Source: Echiichthys vipera (lineage: Eukaryota > Chordata > Actinopteri > Perciformes > Trachinidae). Taken from it: DNA of 64,000 bases. Under the pieces are notes generated by a model, which made no database searches, was not told the origin of the DNA, and worked only from the letters and a program-made list of their open reading frames with translations. Both the position numbers and the translations under genes were made by a program. Shown one piece after another: positions 9,793-20,189 of this stretch; position 1 is the stretch's first letter; each line of letters begins with the position of its first letter. The DNA lies in assembly GCA_963691815.1 (NCBI GenBank), contig OY829668.1, positions 18,643,953-18,707,952 on the forward strand. The letters are read 5' to 3'.

Positions 9793-10868
9793 ATGTCCAG
9801 AAAGTAATTGTTGGTGAAGAACATCTGCAGGAGTGGAGCTCCAGTCTGGACCAGGAGGACCCAGAGCCCTCACACATCAAAGAGGAACAGGAGGAACTCT
9901 GGATCAGTCAGGAGGGAGTGCAGCTTCAGGCAATGGAGGAGGCTGATCTCAAGATCCCATTCACTCCAGTCTCTGTGAAGAGTGAAGATGATGAAGAGAA
10001 ACCTCAGTCCTCACAGCTTTATCCAAGACAAACTGTACATATAAAAACAGAAGAAGAGGACTGTGGAGGACCAGAACCAGCCAGGAACTCAGATTCAAAT
10101 TTAAGATCAGATACTGATGAAAAGACTGAAGAGTCTTCTGAACCTGAGACTGATGACAGTGATGATTGGAAGGAGACCAGAGAACATCAGCTAGGTATAA
10201 ACTCTCTGAATAAAGAAGTTCCTGTCAATGATTTAAGATGTAGAACTGGTGAGAAAAAAAAAATTAGCTGCTCTGAGTGCGGGAGACGATTTGGCCAGAA
10301 GGGACATCTAAAGACACACATGATGATTCATACAGGAGAAAAACCATTTAGCTGCTCTGAGTGTGGGAAAAGATTTGGCCATAAGGGACATCTGAAGACA
10401 CACATGATGATTCATACAGGAGACAAACCCTTCAGTTGCTTAGAGTGTGGGAAAAAATTCACTGATGGTAGATATCTGAAGAGACACCTCATAACTCATA
10501 CAGGAGAGAAACCGTTTAGCTGCTCTGAGTGTGGGGAAAGATTTGGCCAGAGGCCATCCCTGAAGAGACACATGAGAAGTCATACAGGAGAGAAACCTTT
10601 CAGTTGCTCAGTGTGTGGTAAATGTTTTACTCGAAATGAAGATCTGAAGAGACACCTCAGAAATCATACAGGAGAAAAACCATTCAGCTGCTCTGAGTGT
10701 GGGAAAATATTTGGCCAGAAGGGACATTTGAGTACACATATGAGAACTCATACAGGAGAGAAACCATTCAGTTGTTCCAAGTGCGGGGAAAGATTTGGCC
10801 AGAAGGCATCCCTGAAGAGACACATGAGAAATCACACAGGAGAAACTTTTAAGCTGCAGTGTGTATGA
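9793..10868 (+). CDS. C2H2 zinc-finger protein, main exon (seven fingers)
   Basis: This is the second coding exon of a teleost-type zinc-finger gene, probably a nuclear DNA-binding protein. After the acceptor at 9792 the frame opens with VQKVIVGEEHLQEW. An acidic region follows with HIKEEQEELW (KEEQ-type motif), PFTPVSVKSEDDEEKPQSSQ and CGGPEPARNSDS. Seven complete C2H2 fingers (first Cys at about 10269, one every 84 bp) are joined by TGEKPFSC linkers; the second linker reads TGDKPFSC. Helix residues -1/3/6 are Q/H/T, H/H/T, D/Y/R, Q/S/R, R/D/R, Q/H/T and Q/S/R. The stop at 10866-10868 follows a decayed eighth finger. Many paralogues of such genes exist in fish and the target DNA is unknown. 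An in-frame ATG at 9732 exists upstream, but the acceptor and the DVQK phase match to exon 1 make 9793 more likely. The exon is intact and could be functional. Confidence 0.85.
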
Positions 10869-11040
10869 CAAAATGTTCAGCTGTCCTCATGAGCTGAAAA
10901 GATATACATTAGTTGGTCATCAGTCCTCTCAGCTTCATCAAAGTCAAAGTGAGGAGATCAGAAAGGCAGATCCTCCAACCAGCAGCCCAACAGATTGAAA
11001 CAGAAGCTGATTGAGAGGACTGGGGAGGACCAGAACTAAC
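10845..11040 (+). pseudogene. Decayed eighth zinc finger and former C-terminus
   Basis: Directly after finger seven, a change of frame ends the protein. In the other frame the sequence reads CSVYDKMFSCPHELKRYT, a recognisable finger whose second Cys and first His have become Tyr. It is followed by SSQLHQSQSEEIRKADPPTSS, which resembles the C-terminal tail of related genes. So this gene once encoded a longer protein. The region is now 3' UTR. Confidence 0.65.
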
Positions 11041-13039
11041 ATCATAACATCATTTCAGGACACTTCTCATTGAGTATGTCTAGACTACACAACTGCAGTG
11101 AGGAACAACTTCCTTTTAACCTGCAGGAACCTCCAACAGAATCTGCCTCTGGTAGACGGCCATCAGAGAAAAAGACAGAGATATGAAAGAACAAGTAGAA
11201 TTGATAACGTCCATTGATGAGACATGAATACAAACGAGACAGAGAGACAGAGAGAGAGGAGGAGCGAGAAGATCAGAATGTCAGAGGAAGTACGTCAGCA
11301 GATTTGGCCTATAGCAGCAGAACTAAAATCTGGACCAAGAAAAACCTGAGCCAGCCCTAACTATAAACTTATCAAAGAGGAAAGTTTGAAGTTGAGCTGG
11401 AGGCTCTGCCTCCCTTTCTCTCATTCTCACTCGAGGAACCACAAGTAACTCTGCATCCTGAGAATGTTATTAAAGTCTACTGAATGTATTTTCTCTTATC
11501 TTTTCATTTTCAAATTAAAGAATGGTTATGGAAACACTGTAATACAGTGCAACTTTTTTTTACTAAATTTTGGCCTTTGTTCCTGGTTTAAAATTTACAT
11601 GTTTTTAATATCAGCATATCTCCATGTTCAGGCAGAAGCTGAGGTCACTGCACATTGTGTCCCTAGAGTCAGAGCTACACATGGAGAAGCAGCATTCAAT
11701 TCCTGTCTGCAGACTTCCAGGTCTACAGATACTTATACTTTTCTGTTTGCTGCTTCCTTTCAGTCAACAAAACCATTTATTACCTGATTATACTGAACTG
11801 TAACTTTGAGTCCTTTCGTATTCTTGGTTTTATTTTAATTTTAATTTATTTTTTCTTTTAATTTTGTAATTATTTACATGAATGTATTTTATGTTACTTT
11901 CTTTCTTTCCAATACTTTTAATGTTTTATGTAAAACGCTGAATGACCTTGTTGTTGAAACTTGCCTTAGGTACGTGTACATGTTTATGTTGGGTTGAGTG
12001 AAGTGGTAGTAAATGTTCAGTGCTGATACACCTCTGATTTAAAACAGGCTGGTGCGTCCTCAGTTTCCATGTTCTTTGCCCGCTGTGACTGCTGCCATCT
12101 TGGCACTGCTGTCTGCTGATGTAGGACGCCAACAAGCAAAGTCAAAAGTAGAGAGCACCATCTGCTTTTTAAAAAAGGCATCACCATTCATTTTTCATCT
12201 CAACTGAATCTGAATCATCACACATTTGTATATTTTTTTATTTCTCACGATGTATCGTTACATCCCGACTAGTTTTTCTGTGTAGTTTCAGACCTGATGT
12301 TCCTGATTTTTGCAGTGTTTCACAGGTAAAAATCGGCAATCGTTGGTGTTGCTGTTATGTGGGCGTTAATATCCTGATGGAAGATAACTCAGAGATTTGT
12401 TCCTGTGTACATGGTGGACAGTATATGATATGCTTTTGTATGTAGGATGAGCAGTAGTGTGAGTTTCAGTCTGGTTTTAAAAATGCTCACAGTACTGTCA
12501 CTGCTGCTGTGGCTGTAACAAATGTTCTCATTGTTGCATTGGACAGAAAACAGTGACTCTGTCAAATCTATTCAATGGAGTAAAGAAAACAACATTTGTC
12601 TCTGAGCTGTAGTGTATGAGATGCGTGAAATACTCACAGAGTAAAAGTACCTGACTTTTCGAATGAAATAAATTAAATTAATTAATTTTCAACACACAAC
12701 ACAAGTATTCATCCCAGCAAAAGTGTGATGGGTGGGGAGCCCCCCAGGAAGCCTGAGTACAGTGGAAGCATCCTGCTGTCAGTCCCATGTGTGTCATCAG
12801 TCACATGTGACAGCCTGCAGAGCTTTGAGCAGTGGTTTGCTGCTGTCCGCCACCATCTTGACAACTGTCCAGGTCACCTCGCCCAGAGTGTGGGAGCTAC
12901 TCAAGTGAATTTGTACTGACATTCAAATTTATGTGAGAGAAGACACCTCAACATTCTCATTTATTACCACATTCTGATGATTACATCATTGTAGAACCCA
13001 CAGCTGCCAACCTAGTTCCATACTGCATTCTCTTCTTAA
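11041..13039 (+). other. 3' UTR and intergenic DNA, no gene seen
   Basis: ATTAAA at 11469-11474 is a plausible poly(A) signal for the zinc-finger gene. Near 12238-12268 the sequence CACGATGTATCGTTACATCCC resembles the terminus of hAT-type fish MITEs (GGGATGTAACGATACA inverted), but I cannot find its partner end. The rest is AT-rich with no recognisable reading frame. Confidence 0.4.
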
Positions 13040-13960
13040 ATCTGTTCAAAATGACCAATGTTTGTTTCCATTTTCATTTCCTGATTGACACTATTGACAC
13101 TATTGGCTGGTTAGGCCACTGGTCTACCTGTGGGAACGAAATGATGCTGATGTTCCACAGCTCGATCTATCTGTCAGCCTCACAACCTCTCCAGGTGAAC
13201 TACTATGCACAGGTGTATGTTGTGATTTCCACCTCAGATCAGGTCTCCACTATTCTTCCACACCTCGGCTTCATCGGCCGCTAATAGAAAAACCAAACTG
13301 TCATTTTTGAGGACCAGCTGAAATCTGACAAACACATCAAGACAGTTCTTCAGTTCTACTTTCACCTGAGGAATAAAGCGAAAATTCTCCCACTGTTATC
13401 TTTCCAGCAGGTGGAAATGGTGATCCATGCCTTTGTTTCCTCCCATTAAGACCACTGTAATGCTTTTTTTCCCTGTTTAAGCCAAGGCACTGTTGCCTGG
13501 TTACAGTAAGTCCAGAACTCTGCAGCCAGTAGACTCGCTCAGACCTCATATCGCTCTCATATCACCCCGGTCCTGATGTCACTTCACTGTCTTATGGCAA
13601 AATTTAAAATTCAGTTCGTTCAAGTTCATCCTCATCTATAGCTTTGAATTATCTCACTCCAGAATATATCAGTGAACTAATAATGCCATATACCTCTGCA
13701 AGAGCCCTCAGGTCCTCCAACTGGGAATACAGCAAAGTCTCTGAGGTGTTTCAACTCAAAGCTTTCATTGTTCTACATGTTTTTGTGTTTTAGCTCTCTG
13801 TTTTAACTTCTGATGCCTCAAATTGTTCCAAAGAGAGCTGAAAGAAAGATACATAGGGATAAACTGAGTCTCTCTGTTTGAAATGTCTATCTCTAGTTCA
13901 TTGGGATTTAGTGCAAAATACAAACAAAGCAACACCACCATCATGTGATGAAACTAAAAA
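13040..13960 (+). mobile_element. L2-type LINE, decayed 3' end
   Basis: Frames between about 13290 and 13760 encode remnants of the RT C-terminal part: DDQLKSDKHIKTV, FHLRNKAKILPLLS, VIHAFVSSH and LNYLTPEYISELI. They align in order with the type-A L2 at 27.8-28.4 kb but are much more diverged and full of stops. The upstream limit is uncertain. Confidence 0.6.
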
Positions 13961-14582
13961 CAGCAACACAACAAAATGAGAGAGTGAATGAACGAGAACA
14001 GAAAGAGTCTTCCTGACTGAACTTCTGGACTAGTTATGAACTTGTAGGTACTTTGGGTTTAATTGGATCAATAGTGACTATCAAATGAAATATTTGATGA
14101 GGAAAATTAATAAAGAAAAATTACTAAAAATTAATAACTTCAATTTATTAAAAACGTCACACGGAGAACCAATCAAATATATTGCCTTGACTCACGTTCA
14201 GATTATGAGATTGAGTATTCTCAATAAACTTACCGTTAATCAAGTAAATATTAGTTATCACCAATAATTATCAAAGATAATAATAAAAATGACTCTAGTT
14301 AAACCAGAGTTCCTCGGGGCACCACCGTCATAGACGGAGTGATAACTAATATTAAAGTCTCATAAAATATATTAAACTACTAATTAAGGGTTAAACACCA
14401 ATAAATATAATAGTTTAACTAGTTGAAGGATTTAAAAGTTCTTTTCTTAGTAGAAGCTGGCTCATTCATCTTTGTGTAATATTAAATAATCAGACATATG
14501 GTAAACACAAACATTTATTAACAAATTAATAAATGCAACAAACAAGACACAATAAACTAACTAAAGTTAACAGCAAACGTAT

Positions 14583-14634
14583 GTTTGTGTGTATGTGTGT
14601 GTGTGTGCGTGTGTGTGTGTCTGAGAGAGAGAGA
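14583..14634 (+). repeat. (GT)n/(GA)n simple repeat
   Basis: A short imperfect GT run is followed by a GA run within the LTR-like block. Confidence 0.85.
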
Positions 14635-15120
14635 GACAAAGAGAAGAGGTGGGGGCCCGAAGAAGGTGTGAACATTCTCTTTGTTACACAAAGGCCGGAA
14701 GCCTGATCTCTCAGTTTTTATGACAAAGTTACAATGGTATCTAGCCGTTCATAAAGTCCTATAACATGTAGTAATGCCCAGTTGGTGATTAGTTACCAGT
14801 CCATGAGATAGGAGATGTTGCGCATTGCTTGATGCCAGTGGTTGGGTGAAGAAAGGAAGCTCCGTGGTAGTTCTTGTCTGATTGTGGCTCTTAGGCAAAA
14901 GAGGAAACAGATCGTCTGTGCTGTGCTCAGTAGAGGATAACCGGTTGGTTAACCTTTGTGGTGATCCCACGCCATAGGCCAGGTCCAGGGCCGAGGGGAC
15001 AGCGGGCAGCTGGTCTCCTGGATCCGCAGGGACACGTAGAGTTGGAGAAGAGCAGGAGGATCCGGTCGAAAGATCCAGTAGAAAAGATTCAGTAGAAAGA
15101 GAGCGAGAGATTGTGTGCTT

Positions 15121-15133
15121 CCCTTTATATAGG
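15121..15133 (-). promoter_or_regulatory. TATA-like box in ERV LTR
   Basis: The minus strand reads CCTATATAAAGGG, followed by a C/T-rich stretch. This fits a retroviral U3 core promoter in the orientation of the env remnant at 16839-18560. No experimental support. Confidence 0.4.
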
Positions 15134-15680
15134 CCCGGATGATGTCATCACCTGGGGGTCAATTCAGCCAATGAACAGTTTGGGTGCCTTGGAGGATTCA
15201 CACCTGGGTGTGACCTGTTGTGGGGGTGAAGGCATTTTGAGGTCTTTGTTCCAACAGGCTGTGGGTTCTACGTTTAATCAAACGGACAGTTCGAGTTAAG
15301 CCAGAAAATGAACAATCATCTTTGGATGCCGGTTGCACCTACAAACTTGAGGTTGACTGATCTTAACTGACACATTTATAACATTATGACGACTTCTACT
15401 CACCTCAACAATCAGCTGGATGTGGAAGACTCCCCCTCTTATACTGAGGTTTGTGTGTTGACAATGTTTACACGCCCCATCAGGTTTTCCAATACACACT
15501 CATATATTGACCATCAGTAGGGTCTACTTTGTGTCCAGTCGTCATCATACATGCCCAAATATAGTTTATTCTCAAAACATGATGTGAGCTTATCAGGCCT
15601 ATGTTCTAAGTTCATTGTGGTTGTGAAATAGTTTCCTGTTATTCACTTTCTCAGTCATGTTTCTTCCACATATCCCTCCT

Positions 15681-16838
15681 GTCAGGGTTCCTAAACTTTC
15701 ATTAGAGTATTTTTGTTAGAAATCAATTTTGCCATCCGTGGCTCATGCAGGTGACAAACCTCCAGCCTTCATTCATCATCATGTAATCATTCTTGATCAT
15801 CTCATCATTTTATGGAGAAGAAAAGAACTGCATAGTCTCCATGGCCATGAACAACGGCTGCATTGATTTCTTCACGATAATCTTTTAGCATGTGATGAAA
15901 TAAACCAGTGATAAAACATTTGGAAACTGTAAAACTGTAAATTATAAACTGTCACACTGTAAATTATAAATGCAAAATCTTGATATTGTCACTGTTCAGT
16001 CATCCAGCCCTCAGTAGTTTTCCATTGATCCTGCCTCTGCCTGAGTCTGAGTAAACCGTTGAACTTTTACCACTGTTTCTGAGTCCTTTGTACTGCAATT
16101 GGGTCCATACACCACCTATTACAGATATAGTGTTATTACCTGTAAAACTATCAAATGAGTTACAAATGTAGTGTAAGCCTGAGCAACTGTAGATTGCCTG
16201 CATTGTACAGATGTGTTAAATCAAAACATGAAATCAGAGTATATATGTTTTAACATCTGAAAATTAATCTTTAACCTCACTGAATACAATGAATGAAAGC
16301 ACTACTTTCCTCCTTCCTGACTCTCAACTATGCAGATCATCCGCTGTGATCTGGTGATCATAACCATCTAATCTGAGTGTTTACATCCACCATACCATAT
16401 CCCTCCTGAAGTCAATATTTGTGATTTACCTTGATTGTCTTATTACCATAAAACCTGTAACTATTCTCTGGTGTATGATTATGATGTAACCTTTCCCTGG
16501 CGACTTACTTCCATGGCGACTTACAGTCTAATATTGGATAGCATACATATATGAAATACATAAACATTCTTGTACAGTCTTAAACAATAATGGAATAATA
16601 TGTAGGTTAATATGTGTCGGCATCGCCCATCATCAGTCCTTGAAGTCGCCAACTCCGCCAATACCAATATTCAGTGGTGCAATATATTTTAGAGTGAGAG
16701 GATGTCTCATGGCACAGTCCTGATGAGCCCTCTCTCAGTTAGTTTGTGTCACTTTCACCATCCTCCTTACTGCTCCAAAAAAAGAGAAAATCAGAAACCA
16801 TGTAGACATTCCATAGTTACTTTGCCCTGGGTAGTGGT
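15681..16838 (-). other. ERV 3' non-coding region between env and LTR
   Basis: No reading frame is recognisable. Two stretches (15720-15930 and 16300-16400) match 31020-31260 and 31570-31680, showing a shared ERV 3' region. Purine-rich GGAGGGATATG-type motifs occur on the minus strand near 16400 and 15670. Confidence 0.45.
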
Positions 16839-18560
16839 TCAGTTAAGAAACTCCAGTTGAGCCATTTGTAGTTTTGTGTCCTCCACTGCCCGCTTACACC
16901 ACATTCCTTGGATCCACCTTTTCAGTATGGGTATGATGCAACAGTGTAGGGATGCTACAATAATTAACGCTAGGAATATTACCGCAATAGCTTTTATACA
17001 TAACGCTCCCTACTCTCCGGCTCCGGCTATTGCTTCTAGTCCTCTCCACTCACATGCATCTCTGCCAGCATTTCTTGTAATTTTAGCCTGCAGCTCCTTC
17101 AATTTGTTCATAGCAATGGAAAAAGTTCCATTAGAGGCCGTATTGTTTGGTATGTATGTGCAGCACTGCTCCCCAAACATGTAGCATACTCCTGTTTTGG
17201 CTTGCAGCCACAATCCTGTTCTAACGTCCCTGAAGGGTTTTCAAACCAGACTGGTGGCGTATTTGGTGTCTTGTTTACATGTGGAAAACAGTATAATATC
17301 CATGTAACACCACACTTTACCGTTGTGTTTCCTACTCCAACACCACCTTGATCCCTAAAGACTCGAGCACTCATATTCAACCTCTTGGTCTATGTTGTAA
17401 TTTGTTGGAGGGGGGGGGGGGGGTCGTCTTCAGCAGCCTGTTTATTAGAATCAGCACATTTTATGTCGTATTTATAGTCTCCAAATTTTTAAATATGTAT
17501 GTATTCTCTGAGAACCATATAGTAATCTACATCCAAGACCACACACAGGTTAGCGAAAGAACCTCGGTGCATGTTTATTCCTAGTAAACTGTCCTTTTTC
17601 ACAGAATCTGATACTCTGCACACTCTCTAGAGTTATATTTTTCTGGGATTACCGTAGGTCTCGTTCCAGGACTTTTGAAACACTAAAACGTCATTTGTCA
17701 TCAGGTCTTTGGCCGTAGCCCAAACACTATTGTACCAATAGTTCTGTACGGCTCGGGCTCCAGCTCATCTTTAATCTCTCTATATTCTTTAAGGCACACC
17801 CACTTGGGTTTAAATGCTCTTGGACCTGCCACAGGGAATGCTCTTGGACCAGCCTTGGGGCTGTATCCATTGCACGTCACGTCCACCAATACCTCCAGCC
17901 CACCTTGAGGATCGTTACACTCTACTGTACTCTCTTTTTTATTTTCAGTTGCATTGTCTGTTCTATACACTCTAGGTTGAATCACAACCCCTCTCTGTAC
18001 TCCTACCTTTGTGGTCTTGATTAGACCTGTGGTCACTGGTTTTGGTTTTACTGTGGTGGTTCTCTGGGGTGTTGTAGTGGTTGTCATGCTTTAAGTTGTA
18101 GTAGTAGTCTTAGCTTGTGTTGTAATACTTTTAGTTGTAGTAGTAGTCTTAGCTGGTGTTGTGCTACTTTTAGTTGTAGTAGTAGTATTAGCTGGTGTTG
18201 TAGTACTTTAGTTGTAGTAGTAGTCTTAGCTGGTGTTGTAATACTTTTAGTTGTCAGTACAGCTGCAGTCATACTCACAGGTTTGGTCACTTCCCCTTCA
18301 GGTGCGGGGATCGCATCCCTCGCCAGCCCTTCACACAGCACGTCCATGGTTGGCTTTGCATACCTTGCACTCCACCATACTTTAATGTTCTCCTGGTCAC
18401 CTATTTCTGCAGCGCTGACATTATTGAGTTCATATGTTTTGTCAATATTAATTGCTGCATTATCTACTTCCATGATCCACCTACACAACGCCTACCAGCA
18501 CGCATTTTACTGCCCCAAAGCCCCACACTGACGTTCCTAACTTGTCTGATATCCATCCAC
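16839..18560 (-). pseudogene. env: Fish endogenous retrovirus env, broken
   Basis: On the minus strand this encodes a retroviral envelope remnant. The surface part begins near 18560 (CVGG, WWSARYAKPTMDVLCEG), has a Thr-rich repeat zone (18090-18255), and continues through a Cys-containing segment to about 17100. The transmembrane subunit carries a CX6CC motif (first Cys codon at 17184-17186, paired Cys at 17160-17165). Then come a hydrophobic membrane anchor (about 16950-17020), a short basic cytoplasmic tail and a stop at 16839-16841. CX6CC is the disulfide motif of gamma-type retroviral envelopes. Several frameshifts split the frame, including one from a lost T in the repeat zone. It is an old copy with no intact protein. 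Confidence 0.8.
18090..18255 (-). repeat. 39-bp tandem repeat coding a Thr-rich stretch in env
   Basis: Four units of about 39 bp lie head to tail. On the minus strand, in the env frame, they read TTPAKTTTTTKS-like repeats, a mucin-like segment. The fourth unit is 38 bp (one T missing near 18210), which shifts the frame. Confidence 0.8.
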
Positions 18561-19099
18561 ATACAGCTTGCCTACTTTCATCTTTTAGGATTTCTGAGGT
18601 CGTCACCTCTCTTCTTTCTACCGAACCTGTTCATTCTTGTGAAACTGCAAAACTGATGGTAATGCTCAGTAGTTTTAAACATTTGTGGCAAGGAGGAGGT
18701 GAAAATAAAATAAGACAAATACTACAGCAACGCCACCCTGGGAATTTCACCCAGAGTTTTATTTTCTTACGCAAGACACACAGGTTCGTTTTTACTTCAA
18801 GGCGAGAGACGTGGTTCAAAGTTTTAAAATGCATTTTATTTTAATATATTCTTAGAAATCAATAAACTCATTCAGACAAAAGACAGACCTAATCAGGGCT
18901 GAGGCCGAAGTGGATGGATGAAGGCTAGTGCAGGGGAGGAATCCACCAAAATAAAAAAAATAACCGGGCACACATGGCAGACACACTCAGTGAAGAAAAA
19001 CCCACTCCAAGGGATACAGCAAGAAAAGACAAATGAGGATGCCACCACCAGGTCACCAGGAACGCCACCACCGGCCTACAGCAACTGAAGAGGGGGGAA
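18561..19099. other. No recognisable gene
   Basis: About 540 bp between the env start and a solo LTR fragment. It may include outer LTR sequence of the minus-strand Ty3/gypsy element to the right (an AT-rich end near 18840), but I cannot define it. Confidence 0.3.
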
Positions 19100-19298
19100 A
19101 CAAAAGATTAGTGGGGTTGCCTGTGACGCTGATCACCTGTACCACTACAAATACCTTGAGCTGACAGGCATGCAGCGCCGGACCATTGTAGTCCCTTAAC
19201 TAGTAAAACTATTCCCCCCGGATTGGCATCCCCTTTCTTGTTGTGGTTATCACGCTCCCCGTCGTATGTTGTATGTTATTTCTGTACCGTTCATGACA
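19100..19298 (+). mobile_element. Sushi-type Ty3/gypsy solo LTR fragment
   Basis: It matches the LTR at 31960-32484: GCAGCGCCGGACC, AAAACTATTCCCCCCGG and the terminal CCGTTCATGACA (ending at 19298). An internal deletion removes the stretch after the CACGCTCCCCG block, and the 5' part is missing or diverged. Confidence 0.7.
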
Positions 19299-20136
19299 AT
19301 TAACTCAAACACACATACTCAAAAATAATGAAACAGGATCCACACATTGATACACTCATTCAACATAAGGGGCACCAGTCCCCAGTAGAACAGATAGTCG
19401 TGCCCTGCAGCCTGCTGCCAACAAATTGTCCTGTTCAAGCCAACATGGCGACACTTCCGCAGGACCGCAGGACAACGCTGTACGGTATGCAGCAGCAGCA
19501 AATATGGACAATATATAGTAAACACAACGCACAAAGCAGCAGCGGCCCAAGGAGGTGGCTACAGTAAGACCTAATTGAGGAAAACCATCATTAGCATTGG
19601 CTAAGTAAGTTAAAATGATGAGGTTATGCATTAACGTATAGGCTACATACCTTTTTTTAGTAGCACAGACACTCACACACTCACAAGAGGAGGGAGGGAG
19701 AAAGGACTCCAGAAAGCCGCCAGCATTTATCTGTTACCACACTAGCATTAGCCACCCAGTAGCATCAACCACAACCGAGAGAGAGAGAGATGACTCTGAC
19801 CACCGCCAAACAATCACTGCGGCGCACACGGACAGGAAGCCCAGAGCAGCACAGGATCGCCCTACAACACAACACAAATGCCTAAAACACAATGTTCGCA
19901 ATAATAAGACGAGCAGCGAGGTGAAGCAGCGTGTGGCCATACCTGTCGGGTACACAACCGCCGACCCGAAAATGACGCAGGGACAATGGGAGCGCAAAGG
20001 ACGAATCGTTGGGCCGACTACCGCTTTTGTACCGGCCCATCTGAATGCATAGCAGAAATGAGTGGAAACCATAGTAACCAAAATGTAAACAAAAAAGGCA
20101 AGAGGGGAAACAAGACAAAATGCTTATCCTGATACA
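19299..20136 (-). mobile_element. Probable 3' LTR of minus-strand Ty3/gypsy element
   Basis: The segment lies directly beyond a polypurine tract (20139-20155) in the element's orientation and would start TGTATCAGG on the minus strand. The far end could not be set because no second LTR copy is present to compare with. No coding sequence is seen. Confidence 0.4.
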
Positions 20137-20138
20137 AT

Positions 20139-20155
20139 CTACCCCCTCCTTTTGT
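20139..20155 (-). promoter_or_regulatory. Polypurine tract of Ty3/gypsy element
   Basis: The minus strand reads AAAAGGAGGGGGTAGA just before the presumed LTR start TGTATCAGG. Such a purine run primes plus-strand DNA synthesis in LTR retrotransposons. Confidence 0.6.
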
Positions 20156-20189
20156 ATCGTCGCCCCGACGATGAACTAAAACCACAACT

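Larger units (their letters stand above)
14030..15680 (-). mobile_element. Endogenous retrovirus LTR-like block
   Basis: This block lies after an env remnant on the minus strand. It has a TATA-like box in that orientation (15121-15133). Part of it (15420-15520) matches 30834-30990, near the next ERV fragment. A purine run reading GGAGGGATATG on the minus strand at about 15670 could be the polypurine tract, with the LTR starting TGTGGAAG. Limits are approximate. No gene is encoded. A (GT)n run lies inside. Confidence 0.45.

Noticed and set aside
14310..14335. Primer-binding site (TGGTGCCCCGAGG on the minus strand)
   Set aside because: The similar string near 40600 is interesting, but I could not match it to a tRNA 3' end and the LTR end is not defined.
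16876..17184. Plus-strand 102-codon ORF
   Set aside because: Antisense of the env transmembrane subunit, which has clear retroviral motifs.
18090..18255. CRISPR-like array
   Set aside because: Direct tandem repeats without spacers, inside an env gene of a eukaryotic genome.
18115..18531. Plus-strand ORF rich in Cys/Ser
   Set aside because: Antisense of the env Thr-rich repeat.
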